A stretch of 18,980 nt of DNA, from NCBI GenBank assembly GCA_031551485.1, contig JAVBNO010000067.1, positions 1-18,980 of the forward strand. The letters run 5' to 3'. The DNA comes from JAVBNO01 sp031551485. GTDB lineage: Bacteria; Bacillota; Clostridia; Oscillospirales; Ruminococcaceae. Positions 1 to 7,755 of the stretch are shown here, piece after piece. The notes under the pieces were generated by a model that had not been told where the DNA came from, ran no database searches, and saw nothing but the letters and a program-made list of their open reading frames with translations. The translations under genes were made by a program, and so were the position numbers. Numbering within the stretch: position 1 is the first letter of the stretch; every line of letters begins with the position of its first letter.

Positions 1-2
1 AT

Positions 3-824
3 GATGAAGACAGTTGGGCCGATCGCCTGCCCCCAAAAGCCGCCCCCCAACGCAGCGAAAACGCCCCCATGGACATCGCCGTCATTCGCACCCCCAAAAT
101 TTCCAACTTTACCGACTTTAATCCCCTGGAGACAATGCCCAATGTCGTCCTGCGCTATGTCCAAACTCCTTCGGCCCTGGGCACACCCGACCTTGTCATT
201 CTGCCCGGCAGCAAAAACACCATGGCCGATACCGCCTGGCTTTTCGAAACCGGTTTTGCCCAATCCATATGCGCTTTCGCCCAAAAGGGCGGCGTTGTCT
301 TTGGCATCTGCGGCGGTTTCCAGATGATGGGCCGTGCCATCCGCGACCCCCACGGCGTCGAAGGCGGCGGCCAGATCGATGGTCTTGGCCTTTTGGACCA
401 CACTACCCTCTTTCACCCTGCCGATGAAAAAATTCTCACCCAGGTATCCGGCGCTTTCGGCACAGTGGACGGCCTTCTGTCCGGGCTTTCCGGCAAGCCG
501 TTCACCGGCTTTGAAATTCACATGGGCCGCTGCGAAACAGCCCCCGACCCCACCCTGCTGTCCGGTGCGGGCCGGGATGCCGCCCCCCTGGAAAGCGGGC
601 AACGCGGCAATCTTTACGGCTGCTACGTCCACGGCATTTTTGACGCCGCCCCGGTGCGCGAGGGTCTTTTGCAAAGTCTTTGTGCCGCCAAAAACCGTCC
701 TTACACCCCCGGCCTGCTTGCCGACGCCTACAGCCAAAATGAGGCCGAGTACGACAAATTGGCCGCCCATTTACGCCTTGCTTTGGATCTGGACCAAATT
801 TATCAAATCTGCGGACTTCGTTAG
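3..824 (+). CDS. cobQ: Cobyric acid synthase, C-terminal part (5' end outside window)
   Basis: This is the glutamine-amidotransferase half of CobQ/CbiP, which amidates side-chain carboxylates of the corrin ring during adenosylcobalamin synthesis. The reading frame is open from base 3 with no start in the window, so the gene is cut by the left edge. The first visible residues (EDSWADR...) and the following IAVIRTPKISNFTDFNPLE are the usual CobQ linker and domain entry. The nucleophile Cys lies in FGICGGFQMMG (codon 309-311) and the catalytic His in CYVHGIFD (codon 630-632). An internal ATG at 69 is not a credible start because homology begins upstream of it. The N-terminal ATP-binding synthetase domain lies outside the window. 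About 180 bases separate it from the next gene, which has its own promoter. Family is seen in the sequence; pathway is established knowledge. Confidence 0.95.
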   Translation, partial: DEDSWADRLPPKAAPQRSENAPMDIAVIRTPKISNFTDFNPLETMPNVVLRYVQTPSALGTPDLVILPGSKNTMADTAWLFETGFAQSICAFAQKGGVVFGICGGFQMMGRAIRDPHGVEGGGQIDGLGLLDHTTLFHPADEKILTQVSGAFGTVDGLLSGLSGKPFTGFEIHMGRCETAPDPTLLSGAGRDAAPLESGQRGNLYGCYVHGIFDAAPVREGLLQSLCAAKNRPYTPGLLADAYSQNEAEYDKLAAHLRLALDLDQIYQICGLR

Positions 825-907
825 TTTCTTCACGAACACAATTCGCTTTTATTTGTATTTGCAGCATGGAATTTTTCCTTGCCCCGCGAACTATTTTGAT
901 TCTCTTG

Positions 908-936
908 TTGAAAACAACAGAAGAAAATTGTATAAT
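908..936 (+). promoter_or_regulatory. Sigma-A promoter of the liv operon
   Basis: TTGAAA (908-913), a 17-base spacer and a perfect TATAAT (931-936). Transcription should start near 943, leaving a leader of about 58 bases before the lipoprotein gene. No riboswitch-like or attenuator hairpin is visible in that leader. The rest of 825-907 shows no clear terminator for cobQ. Confidence 0.75.
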
Positions 937-1000
937 AAGATAATTCATTCCACCCGGAATGAACCGATGATTCACAAAATGAATAGGAGGCACTATTTGC

Positions 1001-2200
1001 ATGAAACGAAAAATTGCTCTTTTTTTAGTGACCGTAATGCTGCTTAGCGTAATGACCGCTTGCGGTGGCGGCGCTACCACCCCGCCTGCCGCCGGCGAGT
1101 CCACCGGCGAGGCTCCTCCGGCGCCTTCCGGCACCATTAAAATTGGCGTGTTCGAGCCCATCACCGGCGCCAACGCCGGCGGCGGCGCCCTTGAAGTCGA
1201 AGGCTTCAAACTGGCCAACCAACTCCGTCCCGAAGTGCTGGGGCAAAAAGTAGAACTTGTCATTGCCGACAACAAATCCGACAAGGTGGAAGCTGCCACC
1301 GCCGCTTCCAAACTGGTCGAGCAAGACAAGGTTGTCGCCGTTCTGGGCAGCTGGGGCAGCTCTTTGTCCATGGCCGCCGGTGACATTGTCCGCAGCGCGC
1401 AGGTTCCCGCCATTGGCGCTTCTTGCACCAACCCCAACGTCACTAAAGGTAACGATTATTACTTCCGCGTATGCTTTATCGATCCTTACCAGGGTCAGGT
1501 TATGGCTACTTACGCCACCAAAGAAAAAGGCGCCAAAACCGCTGCTATCATCAAAGAGATGAGCAACGACTATTCCGTGGGCCTTGCCAAATTCTTCGAG
1601 GATTCCTTTAAAGCACAGGGCGGCTCCATTGTGGCCACTGGCGAATACAACACCGGTGACACTGAGTTCGGCGCCCAGCTGGATAACATTAAAGCAGCCA
1701 ATCCCGACATCATTTTTGCCCCCGGCAACTTCACTGAGTCCGCCCTGATCATCAAGCAGGCTCGTGAAAAAGGCATGGAGCAATACTTCCTGGGCGGCGA
1801 TACTTGGGAAACCCCCGAGTTCATCTCTATTGGCGGCACTGCAGTCGAAAACAACGTGGCTTTCTCCACCTTCTTCGATCCTGCTGCTGAGCTGACCTCC
1901 AAAACCAAACCTTTCGTCGAGGCATATGCGGCTTCTGAATTCTCCGACGGCGGCAAAAAAGAGCCCGCTGCTGTCACCGCTTTGGCTTTCGAAGCTTACA
2001 ACCTGCTGCTTGACACCATTGAAAAAGTAGGCACCACCGACGGCCCCACCCTCCGCGATGCGCTGGCCGCCACCAAAGATTACGAAGGCGTGACCGGTAT
2101 TGTTACTTTTGATGCCAACGGCGATGCCACAAAAACCGCCGTTATTAAAACTGTAAAGGATGGCAAGTTTAGCTTCTTGGCCTCCTTGGCAGCGGAGTAA
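1001..2200 (+). CDS. livJ: Branched-chain amino-acid-type ABC transporter, substrate-binding lipoprotein
   Basis: Extracytoplasmic receptor (399 aa) of a HAAT-family importer. The N terminus is a lipoprotein signal: KRK, a hydrophobic stretch, then VMTAC with Cys21 as the lipidation site, followed by a Gly/Ala/Pro-rich tether to about residue 45. The mature part begins GTIKIGVFEPITGANAGGG and carries the type-I periplasmic-binding fold (Peripla_BP_6) typical of LivJ/LivK. A strong AGGAGG stands about ten bases upstream of the ATG. It is the first gene of a five-gene cluster in canonical order (receptor, LivH, LivM, LivG, LivF). The substrate cannot be read from the sequence: leucine/isoleucine/valine is the default, but related systems carry amides, urea or aromatic compounds. 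Confidence 0.93.
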   Translation: MKRKIALFLVTVMLLSVMTACGGGATTPPAAGESTGEAPPAPSGTIKIGVFEPITGANAGGGALEVEGFKLANQLRPEVLGQKVELVIADNKSDKVEAATAASKLVEQDKVVAVLGSWGSSLSMAAGDIVRSAQVPAIGASCTNPNVTKGNDYYFRVCFIDPYQGQVMATYATKEKGAKTAAIIKEMSNDYSVGLAKFFEDSFKAQGGSIVATGEYNTGDTEFGAQLDNIKAANPDIIFAPGNFTESALIIKQAREKGMEQYFLGGDTWETPEFISIGGTAVENNVAFSTFFDPAAELTSKTKPFVEAYAASEFSDGGKKEPAAVTALAFEAYNLLLDTIEKVGTTDGPTLRDALAATKDYEGVTGIVTFDANGDATKTAVIKTVKDGKFSFLASLAAE

Positions 2201-2203
2201 TTC

Positions 2204-3091
2204 ATGTTTTTACAGCAGTTGGTTAACGGCCTGACCATCGGCAGTCTGTATGCCCTGGTCGCCATTGGTTACACAATGGTGTACGGCATTTTGCGTCTGA
2301 TTAACTTTGCCCACGGCGACATCTTCATGATGGCCATGTACTTCGGCTTTTTCAGCATTTCCATTTTCCATGTGCCCTGGTACCTCGCCTTCCCCCTTGT
2401 CATTGTCGCCACCGGTCTTTTGGGCATTGTCATCGAACGTCTTGCCTACCGGCCCCTGCGGGAGCAGAATGCGCCTAAAATCTCCCTTTTAATTTCCGCC
2501 ATCGGCGCATCCTACTTTTTGGAGAATCTGGCCACGGTGCTGTTTACCGGCCGGCCCAAAGATTTTCCGCAAATCCCGCTTTTCACCGATACAATTGAGA
2601 TTGGGGCAATCCGCTTTCAGCGGATTGCCCTGATTGTGCCTGTTGTGGCTGGCCTTTTGTTGGTTGCTCTTTTGTACCTCATCCACCATACCAAAAGCGG
2701 TATGGCCATGCGCGCCGTTTCCAAAGATGTGGAAACCGCACGGCTGATGGGCGTTGACGTGAACCGTACCATTGCCATTACGTTTGGCGTCGGTTCGCTT
2801 TTGGCTGCGGTCGGCGGCTTAATGTGGGGGCTTAAATATCCTCCCATTATCCCCACCGTCGGCGTAATGCCCGGTATGAAGTGCTTTATTGCAGCCGTTA
2901 TCGGTGGCATTGGCAATATTAAAGGTGCCGCCCTGGGCGGACTGCTTTTGGGTCTTTTGGAAATCATGATCATTTTTGCCTTCCCGTCCCTGAATGGGTA
3001 TCGGGATGCCTTTGCCTTTATATTCCTCATTGTCATTCTTCTGGTGAAACCCACCGGACTCATCGGCGAAACTGTCGCCGAGAAAGTGTAG
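2204..3091 (+). CDS. livH: Branched-chain amino-acid ABC transporter permease LivH
   Basis: Inner-membrane permease of 295 aa with about eight hydrophobic segments. The N terminus LQQLVNGLTIGSLYALVAIGYTMVYGILRLINFAHGD is diagnostic of LivH (BPD_transp_2 family). The cytoplasmic loop RAVSKDVETARLMGVDV, around residues 170-186, is the ATPase-contact region. The ATG lies three bases after the receptor stop, and its ribosome site (GGAG at 2194-2197) sits inside the end of livJ, so the two genes are translationally close. It should pair with LivM to form the transmembrane channel. Confidence 0.95.
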   Translation: MFLQQLVNGLTIGSLYALVAIGYTMVYGILRLINFAHGDIFMMAMYFGFFSISIFHVPWYLAFPLVIVATGLLGIVIERLAYRPLREQNAPKISLLISAIGASYFLENLATVLFTGRPKDFPQIPLFTDTIEIGAIRFQRIALIVPVVAGLLLVALLYLIHHTKSGMAMRAVSKDVETARLMGVDVNRTIAITFGVGSLLAAVGGLMWGLKYPPIIPTVGVMPGMKCFIAAVIGGIGNIKGAALGGLLLGLLEIMIIFAFPSLNGYRDAFAFIFLIVILLVKPTGLIGETVAEKV

Positions 3092-3099
3092 GTGCGGCC

Positions 3100-4206
3100 A
3101 TGAAAAAGAATACGTTGCAAGCAACTTCAACCATGAATACCCGGCTCCTGAGCATCATCGCCATTGCTATCATTTTTGTCTGTCTCTCCCTTACCCAAAC
3201 CGTTTTTGGCCCTTTTACGGCGCGCATTTTGAACCTCTGCGCCATCTATGCCATCTGCGCCCTCAGCATGAATCTGGTCAACGGGTTCACGGGGCTCTTT
3301 TCGTTGGGTCAGGCCGGTTTTATGGCGGTAGGTGCCTATGTCACAACCCTGTTTATGCTGACCCCCGACATTAAGGAGTTTAACTTTTATCTTGAACCCA
3401 TTTATCCGTGGCTGGGCGCCATCCACATTCCTTTTGTTTTCGCGATCCTTTTGGGCGGCTGCGTGGCCGCGTTGTTCGCTTGCCTCATCGGCATTCCGGT
3501 GTTGCGCTTGCGGGGCGACTATTTGGCCATTGCCACCCTTGGCTTTTCTGAAATCATCCGCGTTGTCATCACCATGCAACAGCGGATCACCAACGGCTCT
3601 TTGGGCATCAAATCGATTCCGCCCATGCCCCAAGTTCAGATTGGCCCTTTCCGCTTTGGCACGCTGTGGTGGTCCTTCGGCATCATGGCGCTGATGGCCT
3701 ATATCATTCATTCCCTGATGAAAACTTCTTACGGCCGCGCTATCAAAGCCATTCGCGAGGATGAAGTGGCTGCCGAGGCCATGGGTGTTTCCCTTTTCAA
3801 GCACAAAATGTACACCTTTATCATGAGCGGCTTTATTGCCGGTTTGGCCGGCGGCCTCATTGCCTGCCATGTGGGCACCATCGACCCCAACCAGTTCCGT
3901 TTTGTGTTGGCTTACAACATTCTGTTAATGGTCGTGTTGGGTGGCCAGGGCAGCATCTCCGGCTCCATTGCCGGTGCTTTCATCATCACCATCGGCCAGG
4001 AAGCGCTCCGCTTTATTGACGAACCCATTCCCCTCATCGGTTATCCCGGTGTCTCCGGTATGCGGATGGTGGTTTTCTCGGCGCTGCTCATGGCGGTCAT
4101 TCTCTTTTGGAGCCGCGGCATGTTTGGTTCCCGAGAGTTTTCCTGGCAGGGCCTTGTGAACATTGTCAAGCGCCCCTTCCAAAAGAAGGAGGTGGGCAAA
4201 TCATGA
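3100..4206 (+). CDS. livM: Branched-chain amino-acid ABC transporter permease LivM
   Basis: Second permease subunit, 368 aa. Family hallmarks are LCAIYAICALSMNLVNGFTGLFSLGQAGFMAVGAY near the N terminus and the ATPase-contact loop RAIKAIREDEVAAEAMGVS around residues 213-231. The start is set at 3100, eight bases after the livH stop and behind a modest AGGTG. An alternative ATG 12 codons in cannot be excluded. The stop codon overlaps the next start (ATGA at 4203-4206), a classic translational-coupling arrangement. Confidence 0.95.
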   Translation: MKKNTLQATSTMNTRLLSIIAIAIIFVCLSLTQTVFGPFTARILNLCAIYAICALSMNLVNGFTGLFSLGQAGFMAVGAYVTTLFMLTPDIKEFNFYLEPIYPWLGAIHIPFVFAILLGGCVAALFACLIGIPVLRLRGDYLAIATLGFSEIIRVVITMQQRITNGSLGIKSIPPMPQVQIGPFRFGTLWWSFGIMALMAYIIHSLMKTSYGRAIKAIREDEVAAEAMGVSLFKHKMYTFIMSGFIAGLAGGLIACHVGTIDPNQFRFVLAYNILLMVVLGGQGSISGSIAGAFIITIGQEALRFIDEPIPLIGYPGVSGMRMVVFSALLMAVILFWSRGMFGSREFSWQGLVNIVKRPFQKKEVGKS

Positions 4207-4976
4207 GCGTGCTCCGCACCGAAAATATGACCATGCGTTTTGGCGGCTTAACCGCCGTGGGTAACCTGAACATCGAAATTAACGAGGGGGAGATCGTCTC
4301 TCTCATTGGCCCCAACGGCGCCGGCAAAACCACCGCTTTTAACATGATCACCGGCGTTTACACCCCCACCGAGGGCCATGTTTATTTGGGTGACACCGCC
4401 ATTACCGGCCAGCGCCCCGACCGCATTGCCGCCAAGGGCGTTGCCCGTACCTTCCAAAACATCCGTCTTTTTCGCAATCTCACCGTTCTTGACAATGTGC
4501 TGGTTGCCTGCCATCTTCGCATCAAATCCGGCCTGATGGCCAACATTTTCAGGCTGCCCGGCGCCAAGAGCGAGGAGGCCGAGATGCAAAAAGCCGCCCT
4601 TGATCTTTTGCGGCTGGCCGGTCTGGAGGATGCCAAAAATGAAATCGCCTCCAGTCTGCCTTATGGCAAACAGCGCCGGCTGGAAATTGCCAGGGCTTTG
4701 GCGACCCGGCCCCACCTGCTGTTGCTGGATGAGCCTGCCGCCGGCATGAACCCAAAAGAAAGCGACGATCTCACCGACTTTATCCGCAAAATTCGGGATG
4801 AATTTAACCTCACTGTCTTCTTGATCGAACATCACATGCAGGTGGTCATGGATATTAGTGACAGAATTTACGTGCTGGACTACGGCAACACCATTGCAAA
4901 AGGTACGCCCGCCGAAATCCAGCAAAATCCCGACGTTATCAAAGCATACTTGGGAGAGGTGGATGAGCATGCTTAA
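4203..4976 (+). CDS. livG: Branched-chain amino-acid ABC transporter ATP-binding protein LivG
   Basis: Cytoplasmic ATPase of 257 aa. Walker A is GPNGAGKTT (36-44). The signature is LPYGKQRRLEIARAL, the normal LivG variant of LSGGQ. Walker B is LLLLDEP with Asp176/Glu177, and the switch His is His210 in IEHHM. The ATG at 4203 is chosen over an upstream in-frame ATG because it overlaps the livM stop, follows AAGGAGG, and begins with the family-typical MSVLRTENMTMRFGGL. It ends 14 bases inside livF. Confidence 0.95.
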   Translation: MSVLRTENMTMRFGGLTAVGNLNIEINEGEIVSLIGPNGAGKTTAFNMITGVYTPTEGHVYLGDTAITGQRPDRIAAKGVARTFQNIRLFRNLTVLDNVLVACHLRIKSGLMANIFRLPGAKSEEAEMQKAALDLLRLAGLEDAKNEIASSLPYGKQRRLEIARALATRPHLLLLDEPAAGMNPKESDDLTDFIRKIRDEFNLTVFLIEHHMQVVMDISDRIYVLDYGNTIAKGTPAEIQQNPDVIKAYLGEVDEHA

Positions 4977-5682
4977 AATTGACAACCTCTCCGTGCAGTA
5001 CGGGGGCATTCAGGCCCTGCGTGGCATTTCTATCGACATTCCCGAGGGTAAAATTGTAACCCTGGTCGGCGCCAACGGCGCCGGCAAATCCACTACATTG
5101 CGCACCATTATGCGCTTGGTGAAGCCGGCCTCTGGCTCCATCACCTACAACGGCGAAGACCTTCTCGCCAAAACGACCCAGCAGGTCGTGGCCAAAGGCG
5201 TCACACTGGTGCCCGAGGGCCGACGCGTTTTTGCCGATCTCACCGTGCTGGAAAACCTGAAGATCGGTGCCTATCTGCGCGGCGATAAAGACGCCATCAA
5301 AGGGGATATCGACTATGTCTTCAGTCTTTTTCCCCGCCTGCAGGAGCGTTCCTGGCAGCTGGCGGGCACCCTGTCCGGCGGCGAGCAGCAAATGCTGGCT
5401 TTGGGCCGCGCTTTGATGAGCAAGCCCAAGCTGCTGATGATGGATGAGCCGTCTTTGGGCTTGGCGCCGCTGGTGGTGGCCGATATTTTCGCCATCATCC
5501 GCAAATTAGGTAAAGAAGGCATCACCATTCTGCTCATCGAGCAAAATGCCCACGCCGCTCTGGCTGTCGCCGATTACGGCTACGTGCTGGAAACCGGTGT
5601 GGTCGGCCTCCAAGGCCCTGGCAAAGACCTTCTGAACGATGCCCATGTAAAAGAGCTATACCTGGGCAAGGCAGGCAAATAG
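4963..5682 (+). CDS. livF: Branched-chain amino-acid ABC transporter ATP-binding protein LivF
   Basis: Second ATPase, 239 aa, expected to form a heterodimer with LivG. Walker A GANGAGKST (36-44), signature LSGGEQQ (from residue 137), Walker B LLMMDEP (Asp161/Glu162) and IEQNA in place of the H-loop His, the usual LivF form. GGGAGAGG precedes the ATG at 4963. A second ATG two codons later (MLKIDNLSVQYGG) is a possible alternative. The gene overlaps livG by 14 bases. The operon ends at the hairpin at 5701-5736. Confidence 0.95.
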   Translation: MSMLKIDNLSVQYGGIQALRGISIDIPEGKIVTLVGANGAGKSTTLRTIMRLVKPASGSITYNGEDLLAKTTQQVVAKGVTLVPEGRRVFADLTVLENLKIGAYLRGDKDAIKGDIDYVFSLFPRLQERSWQLAGTLSGGEQQMLALGRALMSKPKLLMMDEPSLGLAPLVVADIFAIIRKLGKEGITILLIEQNAHAALAVADYGYVLETGVVGLQGPGKDLLNDAHVKELYLGKAGK

Positions 5683-5700
5683 GATTCTTCTCCTATCATA

Positions 5701-5736
5701 AAAACGGCCGCCGGAATTTCCTCCGGCGGCCGTTTT
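5701..5736. terminator. Bidirectional intrinsic terminator between livF and the LysE-type gene
   Basis: Perfect 15-bp stem (AAAACGGCCGCCGGA with its complement) around a 6-base loop. The stem ends in A's on the left and T's on the right, so it can terminate the rightward liv operon and the leftward exporter gene whose stop lies at 5745. Confidence 0.9.
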
Positions 5737-5744
5737 GCCTGCCC

Positions 5745-6329
5745 TTACAAAAACAGTGATACCGCGCAATACACCAGCATCAGCGCCATGACAATATTAA
5801 CAGCTTTAAAATGGCTTTTGTAAAACCGTTGGAACACCGACCCAAAGACAGCCCACCCGCTGGTGGTCACCGTCCCCAGCACCGCAAGAATGGCAAGGCT
5901 GACGATCCATATCGAGATTTGTGTATAATGGGGAAAAATAAAAAGGGAGTAGGTACTGATTACATATAAGTACATTTTGGGATTCACGAATTGCAAAAGC
6001 GCCCCATCCATGACACCCCCCTGCTTGACAGCCGCAGTGCCTTCCTGCTCCGGCTGGGCCGTCACCAGTTTAAAGGCCAGCCATAGGATATAGCCAAAGC
6101 CGATGTAGCGCATCGCCTGCTCAATTTTAGGGATAAAGTGAATGAGCCCCGCACTGAAGATAACACAAAGTCCCCCTGCCGCCATCACGCCCAGCCCTAC
6201 GCCAACGGCAAATTTTACCCCTTGCCGGATGCCGAATTTGCCGCCGATAGCCAGCGCCATCACATTGTTGGGGCCGGGGGTAACCGCCGCCACAAAAGCA
6301 AACCACAAAAACGCGGCATAGTTAGCCAT
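5745..6329 (-). CDS. LysE/RhtB family amino-acid exporter
   Basis: Membrane protein of 194 aa with about six hydrophobic segments, the size and topology of the LysE/RhtB superfamily. The family motif TPGPNN sits at the end of the first helix (FVAAVTPGPNNVMALAIGG), followed by the usual G-rich second segment. The ATG at 6329 has AAAGGAGAAGG just upstream. Members export amino acids or related small metabolites, but the substrate cannot be told from sequence. It lies convergent to an amino-acid importer, which is suggestive at most. Confidence 0.9.
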   Translation of the reverse strand: MANYAAFLWFAFVAAVTPGPNNVMALAIGGKFGIRQGVKFAVGVGLGVMAAGGLCVIFSAGLIHFIPKIEQAMRYIGFGYILWLAFKLVTAQPEQEGTAAVKQGGVMDGALLQFVNPKMYLYVISTYSLFIFPHYTQISIWIVSLAILAVLGTVTTSGWAVFGSVFQRFYKSHFKAVNIVMALMLVYCAVSLFL

Positions 6330-6370
6330 ATCCTTCTCCTTTGTAATGCTATATGAAAACTATAAGTCGT

Positions 6371-6399
6371 ATGATAATGTTTTTGTACGCGGCTGTCAA
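6371..6399 (-). promoter_or_regulatory. Sigma-A promoter of the LysE-type gene
   Basis: On the minus strand: TTGACA (6399-6394), a 17-base spacer and TATCAT (6376-6371). The predicted start near 6364 gives a leader of about 35 bases. No equally good plus-strand promoter for the next gene is seen. The best candidate is TATGAT at 6433-6438 with a poor -35. Confidence 0.75.
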
Positions 6400-6519
6400 G
6401 TCGCAGCGGTGGATTTTCCGTCTTGTCCGTGGTATGATAAACACCGAGGCCCACACCCGTATATTTTAAATGATATCGTGGTAATGCCCATGACTCACCA
6501 ATTCCGAAGAGGAAGTTAT

Positions 6520-6897
6520 ATGAAGAAACAATCCCCCCCAAAAATTCCATCTGCTCGCCTTGTGGCCGGTGTGCTTATCGTCGCCCTGTTGGCGGTTTGC
6601 GCCGGCTGGATATACTGGCGCCAGACAGCTCCTCTCCCTACCCATCCGGTTGCGGAAATTTGGGTGGATGGCACCCTTTATCGCCGCATTGACCTGTCCG
6701 CCACACCCGACACCACCTTTTCCATTGCGGCCGACACCGGCAAACCGGTCAGCTTCCAAGTCAAGGATGGCGCCATCCGTTTTGTCGATGTCACCTGTCC
6801 CAACCACACTTGCGAAAAAACCGGCTTTGTTCACTGGGATGGCCAGACTGCTGTCTGCATGCCCAACCGTGTCTCTGTCACCGTCACCACAGAATGA
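6520..6897 (+). CDS. NusG domain II-containing membrane-anchored protein
   Basis: 125 aa: a short basic N terminus, one transmembrane helix at about residues 14-32, then an extracytoplasmic beta-rich domain. The C-terminal motif DVTCPNHTCEKTGFVHWDGQTAVCMPNRVSV, with three Cys and a His, is typical of the NusG_II family (PF07009) of Firmicutes. Its molecular role is unknown, and it should not be confused with the transcription factor NusG. The ATG at 6520 is chosen because GAGGAAG precedes it. The frame is open upstream to 6346, but that extension overlaps the divergent promoter and looks non-coding. Such genes often sit beside redox or Gx-transporter genes, but none is present here. Confidence 0.8.
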   Translation: MKKQSPPKIPSARLVAGVLIVALLAVCAGWIYWRQTAPLPTHPVAEIWVDGTLYRRIDLSATPDTTFSIAADTGKPVSFQVKDGAIRFVDVTCPNHTCEKTGFVHWDGQTAVCMPNRVSVTVTTE

Positions 6898-6933
6898 AGG
6901 TGGTTTTTCGCTAAAAGCGGCCAAACCCGTTTA

Positions 6934-7178
6934 CCCCATAAGCCCAGGCGTTTCCCGCGCACCCATGCCCTCGCCCTAAGGATAGGGATTGGGGAAACCA
7001 TGTGGTTTCCCCGAAAAAATGTTTTTGCATACTTTTTGCGCCAAAAAGTATGGGCCGGTCGCAGCCCGAGCGACAGGCTAGATCCTTGCCGGAGCGGTTG
7101 TATCTCTGCCATATTGCTATATTTATATCGGCACCCAGCTTTTCCCTTTGCACCCTAAAACAGAGCTAAAATCCTTCT
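6934..7178. repeat. Hairpin repeat, unit 1
   Basis: Hairpin arms at 6991-7000/7003-7012 and the CATACTTTTTG palindrome at 7028-7052. The third stem is GTCGC 7058-7062 with GCGAC 7070-7074, extended by GCC/GGC across a G-A mismatch. GTTTCCC at 6950-6956 could alternatively pair with GGGAAAC at 6992-6998. Confidence 0.85.
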
Positions 7179-7423
7179 CCCCATAGGCCGGGCGTTTCCC
7201 GCGCACCCATGCCCTCGCCCTAAGGATAGGGATTGGGGAAACCATGTGGTTTCCCCAAAAAGTGTTTTTGCATACTTTTTGCGTCAAAAAGTATGGGCCG
7301 GTCGCGGCCTGAGCGACAGGCTATATCCCTGCCAAAGCGGCTATGCGTCTACTCAACTTTGATTCAATATTGGTACCAGCTTTTTTCACCGTCTGCACCT
7401 CAAAACCAGACCCAAAACAGTCT
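7179..7423. repeat. Hairpin repeat, unit 2
   Basis: Hairpin at 7235-7256 and palindrome at 7271-7295. Its one change in the palindrome (CGC to CGT) falls in the central loop. The linker between hairpin and palindrome is about one base shorter than in the other units. Confidence 0.85.
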
Positions 7424-7668
7424 CCCCGCAAGCCAAGCGTTTCCTGCGCACCTATGCCCTCGCCCTAAGGATGGGGATTGGGGAAACCATGTGGTTTCCT
7501 CTAAAAAATGTTTTTGCATACTTTTTGCGCCAAAAAGTATGGGCCGGTCGCGGCCCGAGCGACAGGCTATATCCCTGCCAAAGCAGCTGTACGTCTACTC
7601 CAATTCTATTTTACATTGGCACCAACGCTTTTTTCTTCATCGCAAAATCACCACTGAACCCCGCGTCT
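7424..7668. repeat. Hairpin repeat, unit 3
   Basis: Hairpin at 7480-7501 and palindrome at 7517-7541. A C-to-T change in the right arm of the hairpin (TGGTTTCCTC) keeps a G-U pair if read as plus-strand RNA. The CCCTA/TAGGG stem is weakened here (CCCTAAGGATGGGG). The far end is the most diverged and runs up to the terminator at 7690. Confidence 0.8.
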
Positions 7669-7689
7669 AACGCAGGATTTTCAAAACAA

Positions 7690-7732
7690 AAAAATCGGGG
7701 CCCCATCCTGCAAAGATGATGTCCCGATTTTT
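7690..7732 (-). terminator. Intrinsic terminator of the holin/endolysin cassette
   Basis: Ten-base perfect stem AAAAATCGGG (7690-7699) with CCCGATTTTT (7723-7732) around a 23-base loop that can fold further (CATC/GATG). Read leftward it is followed by a long T run, so it terminates the minus-strand cassette 24 bases after the endolysin stop. Confidence 0.8.
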
Positions 7733-7755
7733 CCATGTGAACGTATAATGCAAAT

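Larger units (their letters stand above)
6934..7668. repeat. Array of three tandem ~245-bp structured non-coding repeats
   Basis: The stretch 6898-7755 contains no credible gene. Three direct copies begin at CCCC landmarks 6934, 7179 and 7424 (period 245; 243-246 when measured at an internal palindrome). The first ~155 bases of each unit are nearly identical, while the last ~90 are homologous but diverged. Each core has, in order: a CCCTA/TAGGG hairpin (weakened in copy 3), a long hairpin with arms GGGGAAACCA/TGGTTTCCCC and a 2-base loop, a 25-base palindrome with arms CATACTTTTTG/CAAAAAGTATG, and a GTCGC/GCGAC stem. Open frames through it differ between copies and carry no recognisable domain. 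It could be a REP-like or MITE-like element or a structured RNA. Confidence 0.85.

Noticed and set aside
502..1443. Long minus-strand open frame (313 codons) opposite cobQ and livJ
   Set aside because: Composition is that of an antisense shadow. It spans two genes and a promoter on the other strand and shows no domain.
6346..6519. Upstream extension of the NusG-domain-II frame
   Set aside because: It overlaps the LysE-type promoter and lacks similarity. GAGGAAG marks 6520 as start.
6934..7668. CRISPR array or insertion sequence
   Set aside because: Units are 245 bases with diverged tails, not 20-40-base repeats with unique spacers. No transposase or cas gene is present.
7233..7719. Plus-strand open frames of 145 and 82 codons across the hairpin repeats
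   Set aside because: They read the palindromic repeats, have different frames between copies, no clear ribosome site and no domain.
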